42,146 bases of DNA from Terriglobia bacterium. GTDB taxonomy: Bacteria > Acidobacteriota > Terriglobia > Acidiferrales > UBA7541. Below the pieces are notes generated by a model. It was not told the DNA's origin, ran no database searches, and saw only the letters and a program-made list of their open reading frames with translations. Each line of letters starts with the position of its first letter. The stretch's first letter is position 1. Location: contig JAIQGD010000026.1 in NCBI GenBank assembly GCA_020072765.1, positions 1 to 42,146 of the forward strand, given 5' to 3'. Shown here one piece after another: positions 8,941-15,521 of this stretch. A program made the translations under genes and the position numbers.

Positions 8941-9849
8941 TCAGTGGCTCTCGCCGAGATGTTCCAGCCAGAGATCGATGGCGGTGTGGTCCTGGCCCGG
9001 CCCCAGCTCTTTCTGCGCCTGCTTCCACAGATCGACGCAGCATTGCGTCATCGGAGTGCGCACGCCCTCGGACACGGCCAGATCCAGCGCCGCCGTGAGA
9101 TCTTTCACCATCAGGTCGAGCCCAAAACCGGACTCGTACTTTTTCGGCAGGATGAACGGCTTGAATTTCCGCAGCGTGCTGTTGTTCTGTCCGGTCGAGA
9201 CGTTGAGAATGTCGATCATCAGCTCCGCATCCAGGCCGAACTCCCGGCCGGCGCGCACCGCCTCGGAGGCGATCAAGAGACCCGCCGCCGAGCAGAGATT
9301 GTTCAGCGCCTTCATGGCCTGGCCCGTCCCCAGCTTGCCGGTCCGGAAAATCGTCTTCCCCATGGCTTTCAGGATTGGCTCGCAGCGATCGATGTCGGCC
9401 GCCTCACCGCCCGCCATGATCGTCAGTTCGCCCGTGACCGCGCGGGGCACGCCGCCGGAAACCGGCGCATCGATCATGTGGATGCCGCGCCGGGCGAGTT
9501 CCTCCCCCAGCGCGATCGTCCCGGGAGGGGACGATGAACTCATGTCGATGAGAATCGCTCCGGGAGTCATGGACGCTGCCATACCCTTGTCTCCCAGCAT
9601 CACGTCCCTCACGACGCTGATGTTTGGCAGCATGGTAATGACGAACCGCACCGCCCGGCCCGTCTCCGCGAGCGTTCCCACGACCGCGCTCGGATGCTCG
9701 GCCACAAAACGCCCGGTCTGCTCGGGCCGCGCATCCGCCACGGTCAAAGGGTAGCCCTCTGCCGCCAGATGGGCGGCCATGGGCGTGCCCATGTTGCCCA
9801 AGCCGATGAATCCGATCGCCGGACGGGGCGCCGATGTCCCCTCAGCCAC
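8941..9849 (-). CDS. Beta-hydroxyacid dehydrogenase (3-hydroxyisobutyrate dehydrogenase family)
   Basis: A 302-residue NAD(P)-dependent dehydrogenase. It has the N-terminal Rossmann motif GFIGLGNMGTPMA, the substrate-binding DAPVSGGVPRAVTGEL segment and the catalytic lysine within GQAMKALNNL. The family includes 3-hydroxyisobutyrate dehydrogenase, tartronate semialdehyde reductase and glyoxylate reductases; sequence reading alone does not separate them. Translation starts at GTG, which directly abuts the TAG of the PcaC-like gene, and the AAGGAGGAGGG inside that gene's end serves as ribosome site. That junction indicates tight co-expression with the upstream gene. The MBL gene follows after 103 bases. 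Confidence 0.9.
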   Translation of the reverse strand: MAEGTSAPRPAIGFIGLGNMGTPMAAHLAAEGYPLTVADARPEQTGRFVAEHPSAVVGTLAETGRAVRFVITMLPNISVVRDVMLGDKGMAASMTPGAILIDMSSSSPPGTIALGEELARRGIHMIDAPVSGGVPRAVTGELTIMAGGEAADIDRCEPILKAMGKTIFRTGKLGTGQAMKALNNLCSAAGLLIASEAVRAGREFGLDAELMIDILNVSTGQNNSTLRKFKPFILPKKYESGFGLDLMVKDLTAALDLAVSEGVRTPMTQCCVDLWKQAQKELGPGQDHTAIDLWLEHLGESH

Positions 9850-10227
9850 CTAAATACCCTCCTCCTTCAAAACCTCCCGGGCCACGCGCAGCCCGTCAAT
9901 GGCCGCCGGAACACCGCAGTAGATGGCCACCTGCATCAGCACGGAACGAATCTCCTCCTTGGTGCAGCCGTTGCGCAACGCGCCGCGCACGTGCAACTTC
10001 AATTCGTGGGGCCGGTTCAGCGCGCTGATCATCCCGATATTGATCAGGCTGCGCGTCTTCCTCGGCAGTTCCGGTTGCGTCCAGATCTCCCCCCAGCAAT
10101 ATTCGGTTAGCAGTTCCTGCATGGGACGCGAAAAATCATCCGCGTCCGCCAGGGCACGGTCCACGTACTCCGCTCCCAGCACCTCGCGCCGCACCGCCAG
10201 TCCTTTGTCGTATTTCTCGCTCGCCAT
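9850..10227 (-). CDS. Carboxymuconolactone decarboxylase family protein (PcaC-like)
   Basis: A 125-residue all-helical protein matching 4-carboxymuconolactone decarboxylase over its whole length: RREVLGAEYVDRALADADDF, GEIWTQPELPRKTRSLINIGM and HVRGALRNGCTKEEIRSVLMQVAIYCGVPAAI are typical of this family. It lacks the CxxC of AhpD-type peroxidase relatives, which favours the decarboxylase branch. The classical enzyme acts in the beta-ketoadipate pathway, but no other pca gene is in the window, so the true substrate may differ. It sits between a small conserved protein gene and the beta-hydroxyacid dehydrogenase gene, in a run of oxidoreductases on the same strand. Confidence 0.88.
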   Translation of the reverse strand: MASEKYDKGLAVRREVLGAEYVDRALADADDFSRPMQELLTEYCWGEIWTQPELPRKTRSLINIGMISALNRPHELKLHVRGALRNGCTKEEIRSVLMQVAIYCGVPAAIDGLRVAREVLKEEGI

Positions 10228-10341
10228 ATGGCCTCCGTTTTGATTTTTGACTGCCGCAATTGCGTACGACTCCCGCCGCGCTCAACCCGGCGCGGACGAG
10301 CCCTCCCAGCACGGGCGCCACGTCGCGAACCCGGCCCGCCG

Positions 10342-10548
10342 CTACTTCCGGAACAAAAACGTCAGCAAAAAAGCCGCCAGCTTCACATTGAGCAGCTTCA
10401 GCCCCTTCCGCCCCTCTTCGGGGGTGAGCTTGGCCGTGATGGGCATCGACCCAAACACTTTTCCCTTGATCACGAGCGTGTTGCCCTCGCGCTCGAGCGC
10501 ACTGACCTGCATCACCTCGGTACGATCCTGCCCGTAGATTTTCATCAT
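10342..10548 (-). CDS. Small protein of unknown function, translationally coupled to the flavoprotein
   Basis: A predicted 68-residue protein starting MMKIYGQDRTEVMQVSALER, with a beta-rich first half (NTLVIKGKVFGSMPITAKL), a short basic linker (EEGRKGLK) and a hydrophobic C-terminal segment (LLNVKLAAFLLTFLF). The start overlaps the upstream flavoprotein stop as ATGATGA, so coupling is likely. I do not recognise the family. The position suggests a membrane-tethering or accessory peptide for the flavoprotein, which is inference. Confidence 0.6.
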   Translation of the reverse strand: MMKIYGQDRTEVMQVSALEREGNTLVIKGKVFGSMPITAKLTPEEGRKGLKLLNVKLAAFLLTFLFRK

Positions 10549-12125
10549 GCCTGGACAATCTTGTCGAAATTGATCTTCAAGTCCTCGCACATTTTCATGG
10601 CCGTGGCGCGTCCCGCCCCGAACACTCCCCCTCCCGGATGCTGGAATGGCCCCACCAGGTAGAGCCGCTCCACGCCGGGCACGGTATTCTGGCCCAGGTC
10701 GGGAGTGGGCCGGTGGGAGCCGGATTGATACATGTAGGGCGCGATGCCGTGCAGATCGCCCTTCTGAAAGCTGGCGGAGGCCCGCTCCATGTCCAGCGGG
10801 CTGTCCACAACGTAATCAAGGATGTTATCCGGCGTGACGTTCTCGATGAATCGTCCCATGCGGGCAAACAGCGTTTGCGCGAACCCTTGCTTCGCCTGAT
10901 CCCAGAACGCCGGCCCGCCCTCGGGATGCGCGTAGGGCACGTAATCCCACAGGTGCAAGGTCGCCTTGCCGGGAGGGCAGCGCGTGGCGTCGAACGTCGA
11001 GGGCGATACCAGCCCGATGAGCGACGTATCGGGAATGCGCCCGTAGCGCAGCTGATCGAAGAAACGCCGCAAGGTGTCGACCGTGCCGGGCATCAGTTCC
11101 GTGAAGTAGGCATTGTTGGCATGCGCGCCGGCCTTGAACCGGAGCGGCTGATGCAGTGCGGCATGCACCGTCAGGCAGGCATTCGCCGAAATCTCGGTGC
11201 GTTCGGCGGCGCGCACCACCGTGGCATCCAGCCCCGGCACCAGGCGGCCCAGCAGATGCGGGTGGATGGCCCCGATGACCGCGTCCTTGGCCATGTATTC
11301 GGTGCCATCCGCAGTACGTACCCCGGTGGCGCGCCCGCCCTTCACCAGAACTGTCTCGACCGAGGTGTTGTTCAGCACCGTGCCGCCGTGGTCCTCGATG
11401 CAGCGGATCAGCGCGGTCGTGAGCATGCCGCTGCCGCCCACCGGCAGGCCGATGCCGTATTGCTCCATGTAACCGAGAAAAACAAAAATCCCGAGGCCCG
11501 TTCCCTTCTCCTCGGGCCCCGTCAGGTTTTCCGAGACCATGCGCATGAAAAACAACCGCACCTTCTCATTCTCGAAGTTCTCGAGGATCAGGTCGTACGG
11601 ACTTTTGTGCATGATGGCAAACAGCTGGCGGCCCTCCGCGCTTTGATCCAGCATCGCCAGGCTCGCGCCCAACGGGACCGGCGGCGTGTAGAGCGACGCC
11701 GACAGCAGCGGAAGATAAAACATCGATGTGTCGGCAAACTTCAGGAATGTATCGGCGTCCTTCTTGGAAAACTCGGCGATGTTGCGGTAGGTCTTGTTGC
11801 GGTCCCGGTACAAACCGATGGTCGAACCGTCTTCAAAAATGCAAAGGAAGGGCACCTCGGGATAGATATATTTCAGACCGTAGCGCGAGAGCAGCTTGAG
11901 CTCATCATTCTTCACCAGCGGGTTGGCCTGGATGAAGATGTGCCCCGTGCTGAACCGGTCGTGCAAATAGCCCGGACCGGTAAGCTCCGCGGTGACGACG
12001 CCGCCCCCGGACCAGGCGTTGCGCTCCAGCACCAGCACGCTCTTGCCCGCGGCCGCCAGATAGGCGGCGGCTACCAGCCCGTTGTGGCCGGCTCCAATCG
12101 CAACAACGTCGTGGTTTTTAGCCAT
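10545..12125 (-). CDS. Phytoene-dehydrogenase-like FAD-dependent oxidoreductase
   Basis: A 526-residue flavoprotein. The N-terminal dinucleotide-binding motif is VVAIGAGHNGLVAAAYLAAAGKSVLVLERN, with the terminal acidic residue that binds the ribose of FAD. A C-terminal motif PGVERLYLVGPFQHPGGGVFGAGRATAMKM is typical of the CrtI/PYROXD2-like group. No carotenoid genes are near, so a carotenoid substrate is unlikely; relatives in soil bacteria are of unknown substrate. GGGAGGG eight bases upstream supports the ATG at 12125 rather than an in-frame codon 11 residues earlier. It lies 94 bases after the cytochrome c gene and overlaps the next small gene, so it likely belongs to the PQQ dehydrogenase transcript. 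Confidence 0.88.
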   Translation of the reverse strand: MAKNHDVVAIGAGHNGLVAAAYLAAAGKSVLVLERNAWSGGGVVTAELTGPGYLHDRFSTGHIFIQANPLVKNDELKLLSRYGLKYIYPEVPFLCIFEDGSTIGLYRDRNKTYRNIAEFSKKDADTFLKFADTSMFYLPLLSASLYTPPVPLGASLAMLDQSAEGRQLFAIMHKSPYDLILENFENEKVRLFFMRMVSENLTGPEEKGTGLGIFVFLGYMEQYGIGLPVGGSGMLTTALIRCIEDHGGTVLNNTSVETVLVKGGRATGVRTADGTEYMAKDAVIGAIHPHLLGRLVPGLDATVVRAAERTEISANACLTVHAALHQPLRFKAGAHANNAYFTELMPGTVDTLRRFFDQLRYGRIPDTSLIGLVSPSTFDATRCPPGKATLHLWDYVPYAHPEGGPAFWDQAKQGFAQTLFARMGRFIENVTPDNILDYVVDSPLDMERASASFQKGDLHGIAPYMYQSGSHRPTPDLGQNTVPGVERLYLVGPFQHPGGGVFGAGRATAMKMCEDLKINFDKIVQA

Positions 12126-12219
12126 GCGTCCCTCCCGCCACCCCGAGTTCGCCCGCACTATGTTCCGGCACAGCGCCAGAAGTCAATTGGATGTTGCCCC
12201 AGGGATGCAGCTCGGGCGT

Positions 12220-13008
12220 CTAGGGTTTCACCACCGCGCGCAGGTAGGCGAGCACCGACTTCAGCTCGGCATCATCATAAGCGCCCATCACCGACGAGTG
12301 CTTCCACGCGCTGCCTTCAGCGAACGCCACCGTGCCCGGCTCCGCCGTCCGCCGAACCGGCGGCGGAATCGTCAGATCATAGAACATCACCGACCGGCTT
12401 CCCTTGCTGACCACCAGCGCCGGCATGCTCTCGCCCGCGATCTTGGCCGTGGCGACCTCCGGAGTCGCCAGCGCGCGCAGCGCCCGAACATCCGCGGGAA
12501 CCTTGGCCATCGGCGTGGCCACCGCGATCCCGATTCCCTTCACTTCGTGACACGTCGAACATCTTCCGAAGCCGCGCACGGAATCCGAGAACAGGTCCCG
12601 GCCTCGCACGGCTTCCGGTGACAACGCCGGTCCAGCCACTTTGCCGGCCGCCGGATTATCGCCTGCGGAACCCGCCGTCATCTCGGCGCTGGCAAGCCCG
12701 TTCAAATTGGCGACATAGGCCACCACCGCCGCGAGTTCCTGCGGGGAGAGCGTCTTTTCAAACGCGGGCATCGGCGTGCCCACCACGCCCTGGCTCACCG
12801 TGTTGGCAATGAATTCCTGCTCGAACCCGCGCGCCGCAAGCCGGGGCGCTCCTCCGGTGGTGCCCCTCGATCCGTGGCAGTATCCGGTGGCGCAGCGGCG
12901 GTTGAACACCTGTTCGCCCTGCTTCACCACATCCGGCGTGTTTTGCGACCACGCCACAGCCGGGCAAGCCAGCGCGGAAATAACGAGCAACAGCCAAGGG
13001 CGTGTCAT
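12220..13008 (-). CDS. Exported di-haem cytochrome c, partner of the PQQ dehydrogenase
   Basis: A 262-residue protein with a signal peptide (MTRPWLLLVISALACPAVAW). There are two haem-binding sites. The first is non-canonical, C39-ATGY-C44-H45 (CX4CH), with a likely axial Met80 in GTPMPAF. The second is canonical, C150-STC-H154. Translation starts at an ATG that overlaps the stop of the PQQ dehydrogenase as ATGA, with GGAGGG upstream. This fits a periplasmic electron acceptor that takes electrons from the quinoprotein and passes them to a terminal oxidase or another cytochrome. The partner role is inferred from position; the haem sites are read directly. Confidence 0.88.
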   Translation of the reverse strand: MTRPWLLLVISALACPAVAWSQNTPDVVKQGEQVFNRRCATGYCHGSRGTTGGAPRLAARGFEQEFIANTVSQGVVGTPMPAFEKTLSPQELAAVVAYVANLNGLASAEMTAGSAGDNPAAGKVAGPALSPEAVRGRDLFSDSVRGFGRCSTCHEVKGIGIAVATPMAKVPADVRALRALATPEVATAKIAGESMPALVVSKGSRSVMFYDLTIPPPVRRTAEPGTVAFAEGSAWKHSSVMGAYDDAELKSVLAYLRAVVKP

Positions 13009-14690
13009 CGCGATCCCTCCGGCAATGCAAATACCACCATCGTCGAGCCGGGGCGCCAGGATTGGTCGGAAAACAGCCCCGCCATGAACGCTCCGACCAT
13101 CGATGCCTGCCACCCCGTCGGCGTGGCGATGTACTGCCGCCCGTTCACGGCGTAGGAAACCGCCGACCCGCGATGTCCCGCGCCGGTCTGATACCTCCAC
13201 AGCTTCTCGCCGGTGCGCGCATCGAGCGCGAAGAAGTCGCCCTCGGGATCGCCCGTGAATATAAGGTCTCCCGCGGTCGCCAGCACGGACGCCATCAAAA
13301 TGTACTTGTACGGGAAGCTCCAGATGCGTTTCCCGGTCACAGGATCCCAGGCATCCAGATGACTGTAGGTGGTGCGGCCGGGCGGCAGTTTGAGATCGAC
13401 GGGGGAGTTCATCGCGAAGGCGCCCTCCTCCGGCCCCTGGTTGTTGGGAGTAACGGCGGCACAGATTTCGAGGACGGGCGCGTAGATGAATCCCGTGCGC
13501 GGCGAGTACGCGATCTGGTTCCAGCTCTTGGCGCCCGCCGCGCTGGGGCAAAGCGTGCTGGTGATCCCGACGTCCGGGTGCCGGGGCCCCACGATCTCGC
13601 CGTTCATGTCGATTCCGGAGATCCAGGTCTGCTCTTCCGCCAAGGAGAACGCGCCGAGATATTCTCCGGTCTCGCGGTCCAGCACGAAGGTGATGCCGCT
13701 CTTGTTCACGTGCACCAGAATCTTGCGCCGGCGTCCTCCGATTTCGCGATCCATCAGCAAAACCTCATAGGCGGAATCGAAGTCCATGAAGTCGCCGTGC
13801 AGCTCCTGATAATGCCAGCGCATCTTGCCGGTGTCCGGGTCCAGGGCCACCAGGCTATCGGTGTAGAGATTCACGTCCTTGCCATGGCTGGCGGGGATGC
13901 GATCGGCATCGTAATAATCGGGGCTGGGATTGCCCGTCCCCCAATACAACAAATTCAGTTGCGGGTCGAAGGAGCCGGTGGTCCACGGCGAACCCCCTCC
14001 GAACTTCCAACTGTCCCCTTTCCAAGTTTCATGCCCCGGTTCACCCGGCCCGGGAACCACGTACCAGCGCCACGCCAGCCGCCCCGTTTCGGCGTAAAAC
14101 GACGTGAGGTACCCGCGATGGGCCACGTCGGAACCATTTCCGCCGACGATCACCTTGTCCTTCACGACCAGCGGCGCGGAAAAAATAGTGCAGCCGCACT
14201 GCTTGGGGTCATCGACGCTGACCTTCCACAGTTCGCGCCCCGTTTTCTGATCGAGCGCGACGAGGTAGGTGTCGTTCGTACCGAAGAACACCTTGCCGTT
14301 TCCCACGGCCACGCCGCGATTCTGCACCACCGTCGCAAATCCGCGCGGCCGCACCGGCGGGGGCATGGAATAGGCGTAGCGCCAGATCAGGCGTCCCGTG
14401 GCGGCGTCGAGCGCGAACACGTTGTCGCGCGCGGTGATGACGTACATCACGCCGTCAATGACAATGGGCGTGGCCTGCAGGTTGTCGGCGTAATCCCCGG
14501 TCTGAAAGATCCACGCCGGCGCGAGATTTCTTACGTTGGCCGTGTTGATCTGATCGAGCGCGGTGTAGCGCCACGCCAGCGGCGTCCCGCCAAAACTCGG
14601 CCAGTCCGCGCGCGTCGCGCCTTCCTGGGCCTGTGCGGACACCACGGCGAACAGTACCACCACCGCAACTTTCATCGTGCGCAGTATCAT
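13005..14690 (-). CDS. PQQ-dependent (quinoprotein) alcohol dehydrogenase, periplasmic
   Basis: A 561-residue exported quinoprotein with a signal peptide ending near AQAQ. The eight-bladed propeller is marked by tryptophan-docking motifs: DAATGRLIWRY, DQKTGRELWKV, YAETGRLAWRW, DPDTGKMRWHY, DPVTGKRIWSF and DARTGEKLWRY. The enzyme is expected to oxidise an alcohol or aldehyde in the periplasm and reduce the neighbouring cytochrome c. Most relatives carry adjacent cysteines before the NRGVAV strand that form a vicinal disulfide over PQQ; this one reads GFATVVQNRGVAV, so that pair is absent, while a CGC sits about 50 residues later. The start at 14690 has GAGG six bases upstream. Substrate and metal (Ca or lanthanide) cannot be told with confidence. 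It leads a seven-gene run ending with the MBL gene. Confidence 0.9.
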   Translation of the reverse strand: MILRTMKVAVVVLFAVVSAQAQEGATRADWPSFGGTPLAWRYTALDQINTANVRNLAPAWIFQTGDYADNLQATPIVIDGVMYVITARDNVFALDAATGRLIWRYAYSMPPPVRPRGFATVVQNRGVAVGNGKVFFGTNDTYLVALDQKTGRELWKVSVDDPKQCGCTIFSAPLVVKDKVIVGGNGSDVAHRGYLTSFYAETGRLAWRWYVVPGPGEPGHETWKGDSWKFGGGSPWTTGSFDPQLNLLYWGTGNPSPDYYDADRIPASHGKDVNLYTDSLVALDPDTGKMRWHYQELHGDFMDFDSAYEVLLMDREIGGRRRKILVHVNKSGITFVLDRETGEYLGAFSLAEEQTWISGIDMNGEIVGPRHPDVGITSTLCPSAAGAKSWNQIAYSPRTGFIYAPVLEICAAVTPNNQGPEEGAFAMNSPVDLKLPPGRTTYSHLDAWDPVTGKRIWSFPYKYILMASVLATAGDLIFTGDPEGDFFALDARTGEKLWRYQTGAGHRGSAVSYAVNGRQYIATPTGWQASMVGAFMAGLFSDQSWRPGSTMVVFALPEGSR

Positions 14691-14892
14691 GGAATGCCTC
14701 TTCGAGAAACGCGCCCTCCGCAGCCGCGGCGCTGAATCCCGGGAGAATTCTGCCATATTCAGCCACGAGAACCGCCCAAAAGATTCGCGCCCTCCGCTGT
14801 GCCCGACAGTCGAATGCAGACGCGGCCCACACTTCGGCGCGCGCGGCTGATTCCCCGTGCGGCCCGACTCCCGGCGAAGGCCCCAAAACCTC

Positions 14893-14929
14893 TTGACGGA
14901 TGTTCCGCTCCTCCCCTATAAAGGATGAG
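14893..14929 (+). promoter_or_regulatory. Sigma-70-type promoter of the riboswitch-TonB receptor transcript
   Basis: TTGACG (14893-14898) and TATAAA (14917-14922) are separated by 18 bases. The expected start of transcription, about 14929, coincides with the first base of the P1 helix of the first cobalamin riboswitch, which supports both calls. Confidence 0.75.
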
Positions 14930-15073
14930 CTTGGTGTTGTTGGGAAGCCGGTGAGACTCCGGCACGGCCCACGCCACTGTAAGCGCAGAGAGACGGAACG
15001 CAACAGGCCACTGGGAGCGATCCTGGGAAGGCCGTTCCGGTCAACACCGCGCGAGTCAGGAGACCGACCAAGC
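14929..15073 (+). ncRNA. Cobalamin riboswitch, first of a tandem pair
   Basis: The segment holds the conserved cobalamin-aptamer core GGGAAGCCGGTGAGACTCCG, then CGGCCCACGCCACTGTAAGCG, and the 3' B12 box GAGTCAGGAGACCGACC. The outer P1 helix can be drawn exactly: GCTTGGT (14929-14935) pairs with ACCAAGC (15067-15073). A possible hairpin follows, ATCGACT (15088-15094) with AGTCGAT (15105-15111). No clear gene starts directly after it; the next recognisable element is a second cobalamin aptamer 252 bases downstream. Confidence 0.9.
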
Positions 15074-15325
15074 ACCCACATACGCAGATCGACTTCGATG
15101 GGAGAGTCGATAAAGCTTCGGCGCCAGTGGTTCTTGCAACTCGCAGTGAAGAAGAATTGTCTCGAAGTCCATCCCAGCAAGACCCTGGCCGTTTTGGCGA
15201 GGCGTAATCAGACATCCAGCATGTGGGGGCTCGGCGGAACGCGCAGCGGCATCTCGCGTTGTGCGGAGCCGCCCCCGATGGAGCTGGCGTTATAGAGGTA
15301 GAACACAACAAAGCAGTCGCAATCC
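15074..15325 (+). other. Spacer between the two riboswitches, with a doubtful 65-codon ORF
   Basis: An open frame runs from ATG at 15098 to TAG at 15293-15295. It has no ribosome site, its start lies in the loop of the hairpin 15088-15111, and its product resembles no family I know. It could be a regulated leader peptide or the remains of a lost B12-controlled gene, but simple non-coding spacer is more likely. I see no promoter for the second riboswitch in this stretch and no hairpin followed by a T-run. Confidence 0.3.
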
Positions 15326-15480
15326 GCTGGCCGGACAAACGGGAAGCGCGGTGAAATTCCGCCACTGCCCCGCAACTGTAAGCGACAGCAAGAGGTCTGC
15401 GATACGCCACTGCCCCTCCGGGCGGGAAGGCACAGACACCATGCCGGACGTCGCGAGTCAGGAGACCGAGTCGGGCCAGC
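15326..15480 (+). ncRNA. Cobalamin riboswitch, second of a tandem pair
   Basis: The core GGGAAGCGCGGTGAAATTCC, then GCCACTGCCCCGCAACTGTA followed by AGCG, and the B12 box GCGAGTCAGGAGACCGAGTC match the cobalamin aptamer closely. P1 pairs GCTGGCC (15326-15332) with GGCCAGC (15474-15480). Thirty-eight bases separate it from the ATG of the TonB receptor. A hairpin in that space covers the receptor's ribosome site, so this aptamer most likely controls translation. Confidence 0.95.
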
Positions 15481-15493
15481 TAATCTGAACACG

Positions 15494-15521
15494 CTCTTCC
15501 GAGGGCGAAGAGGACACCATG
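15494..15521 (+). promoter_or_regulatory. Expression platform: hairpin covering the ribosome site of the TonB receptor gene
   Basis: CTCTTC (15494-15499) can pair with GAAGAG (15507-15512). The 3' arm contains most of the Shine-Dalgarno AAGAGG (15508-15513), five bases before the ATG at 15519. There is no T-run, which points to translational rather than transcriptional control by the aptamer just upstream. Confidence 0.55.

Noticed and set aside
10638-12410. Plus-strand open frame (590 codons) opposite the phytoene-dehydrogenase-like gene
   Set aside because: No recognisable domain, composition typical of antisense frames; the opposite strand has the GxGxxG FAD motif.
15098-15295. 65-codon frame between the riboswitches as a real gene
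   Set aside because: No ribosome site and no family resemblance; start codon inside a hairpin loop. Kept only as a spacer note.
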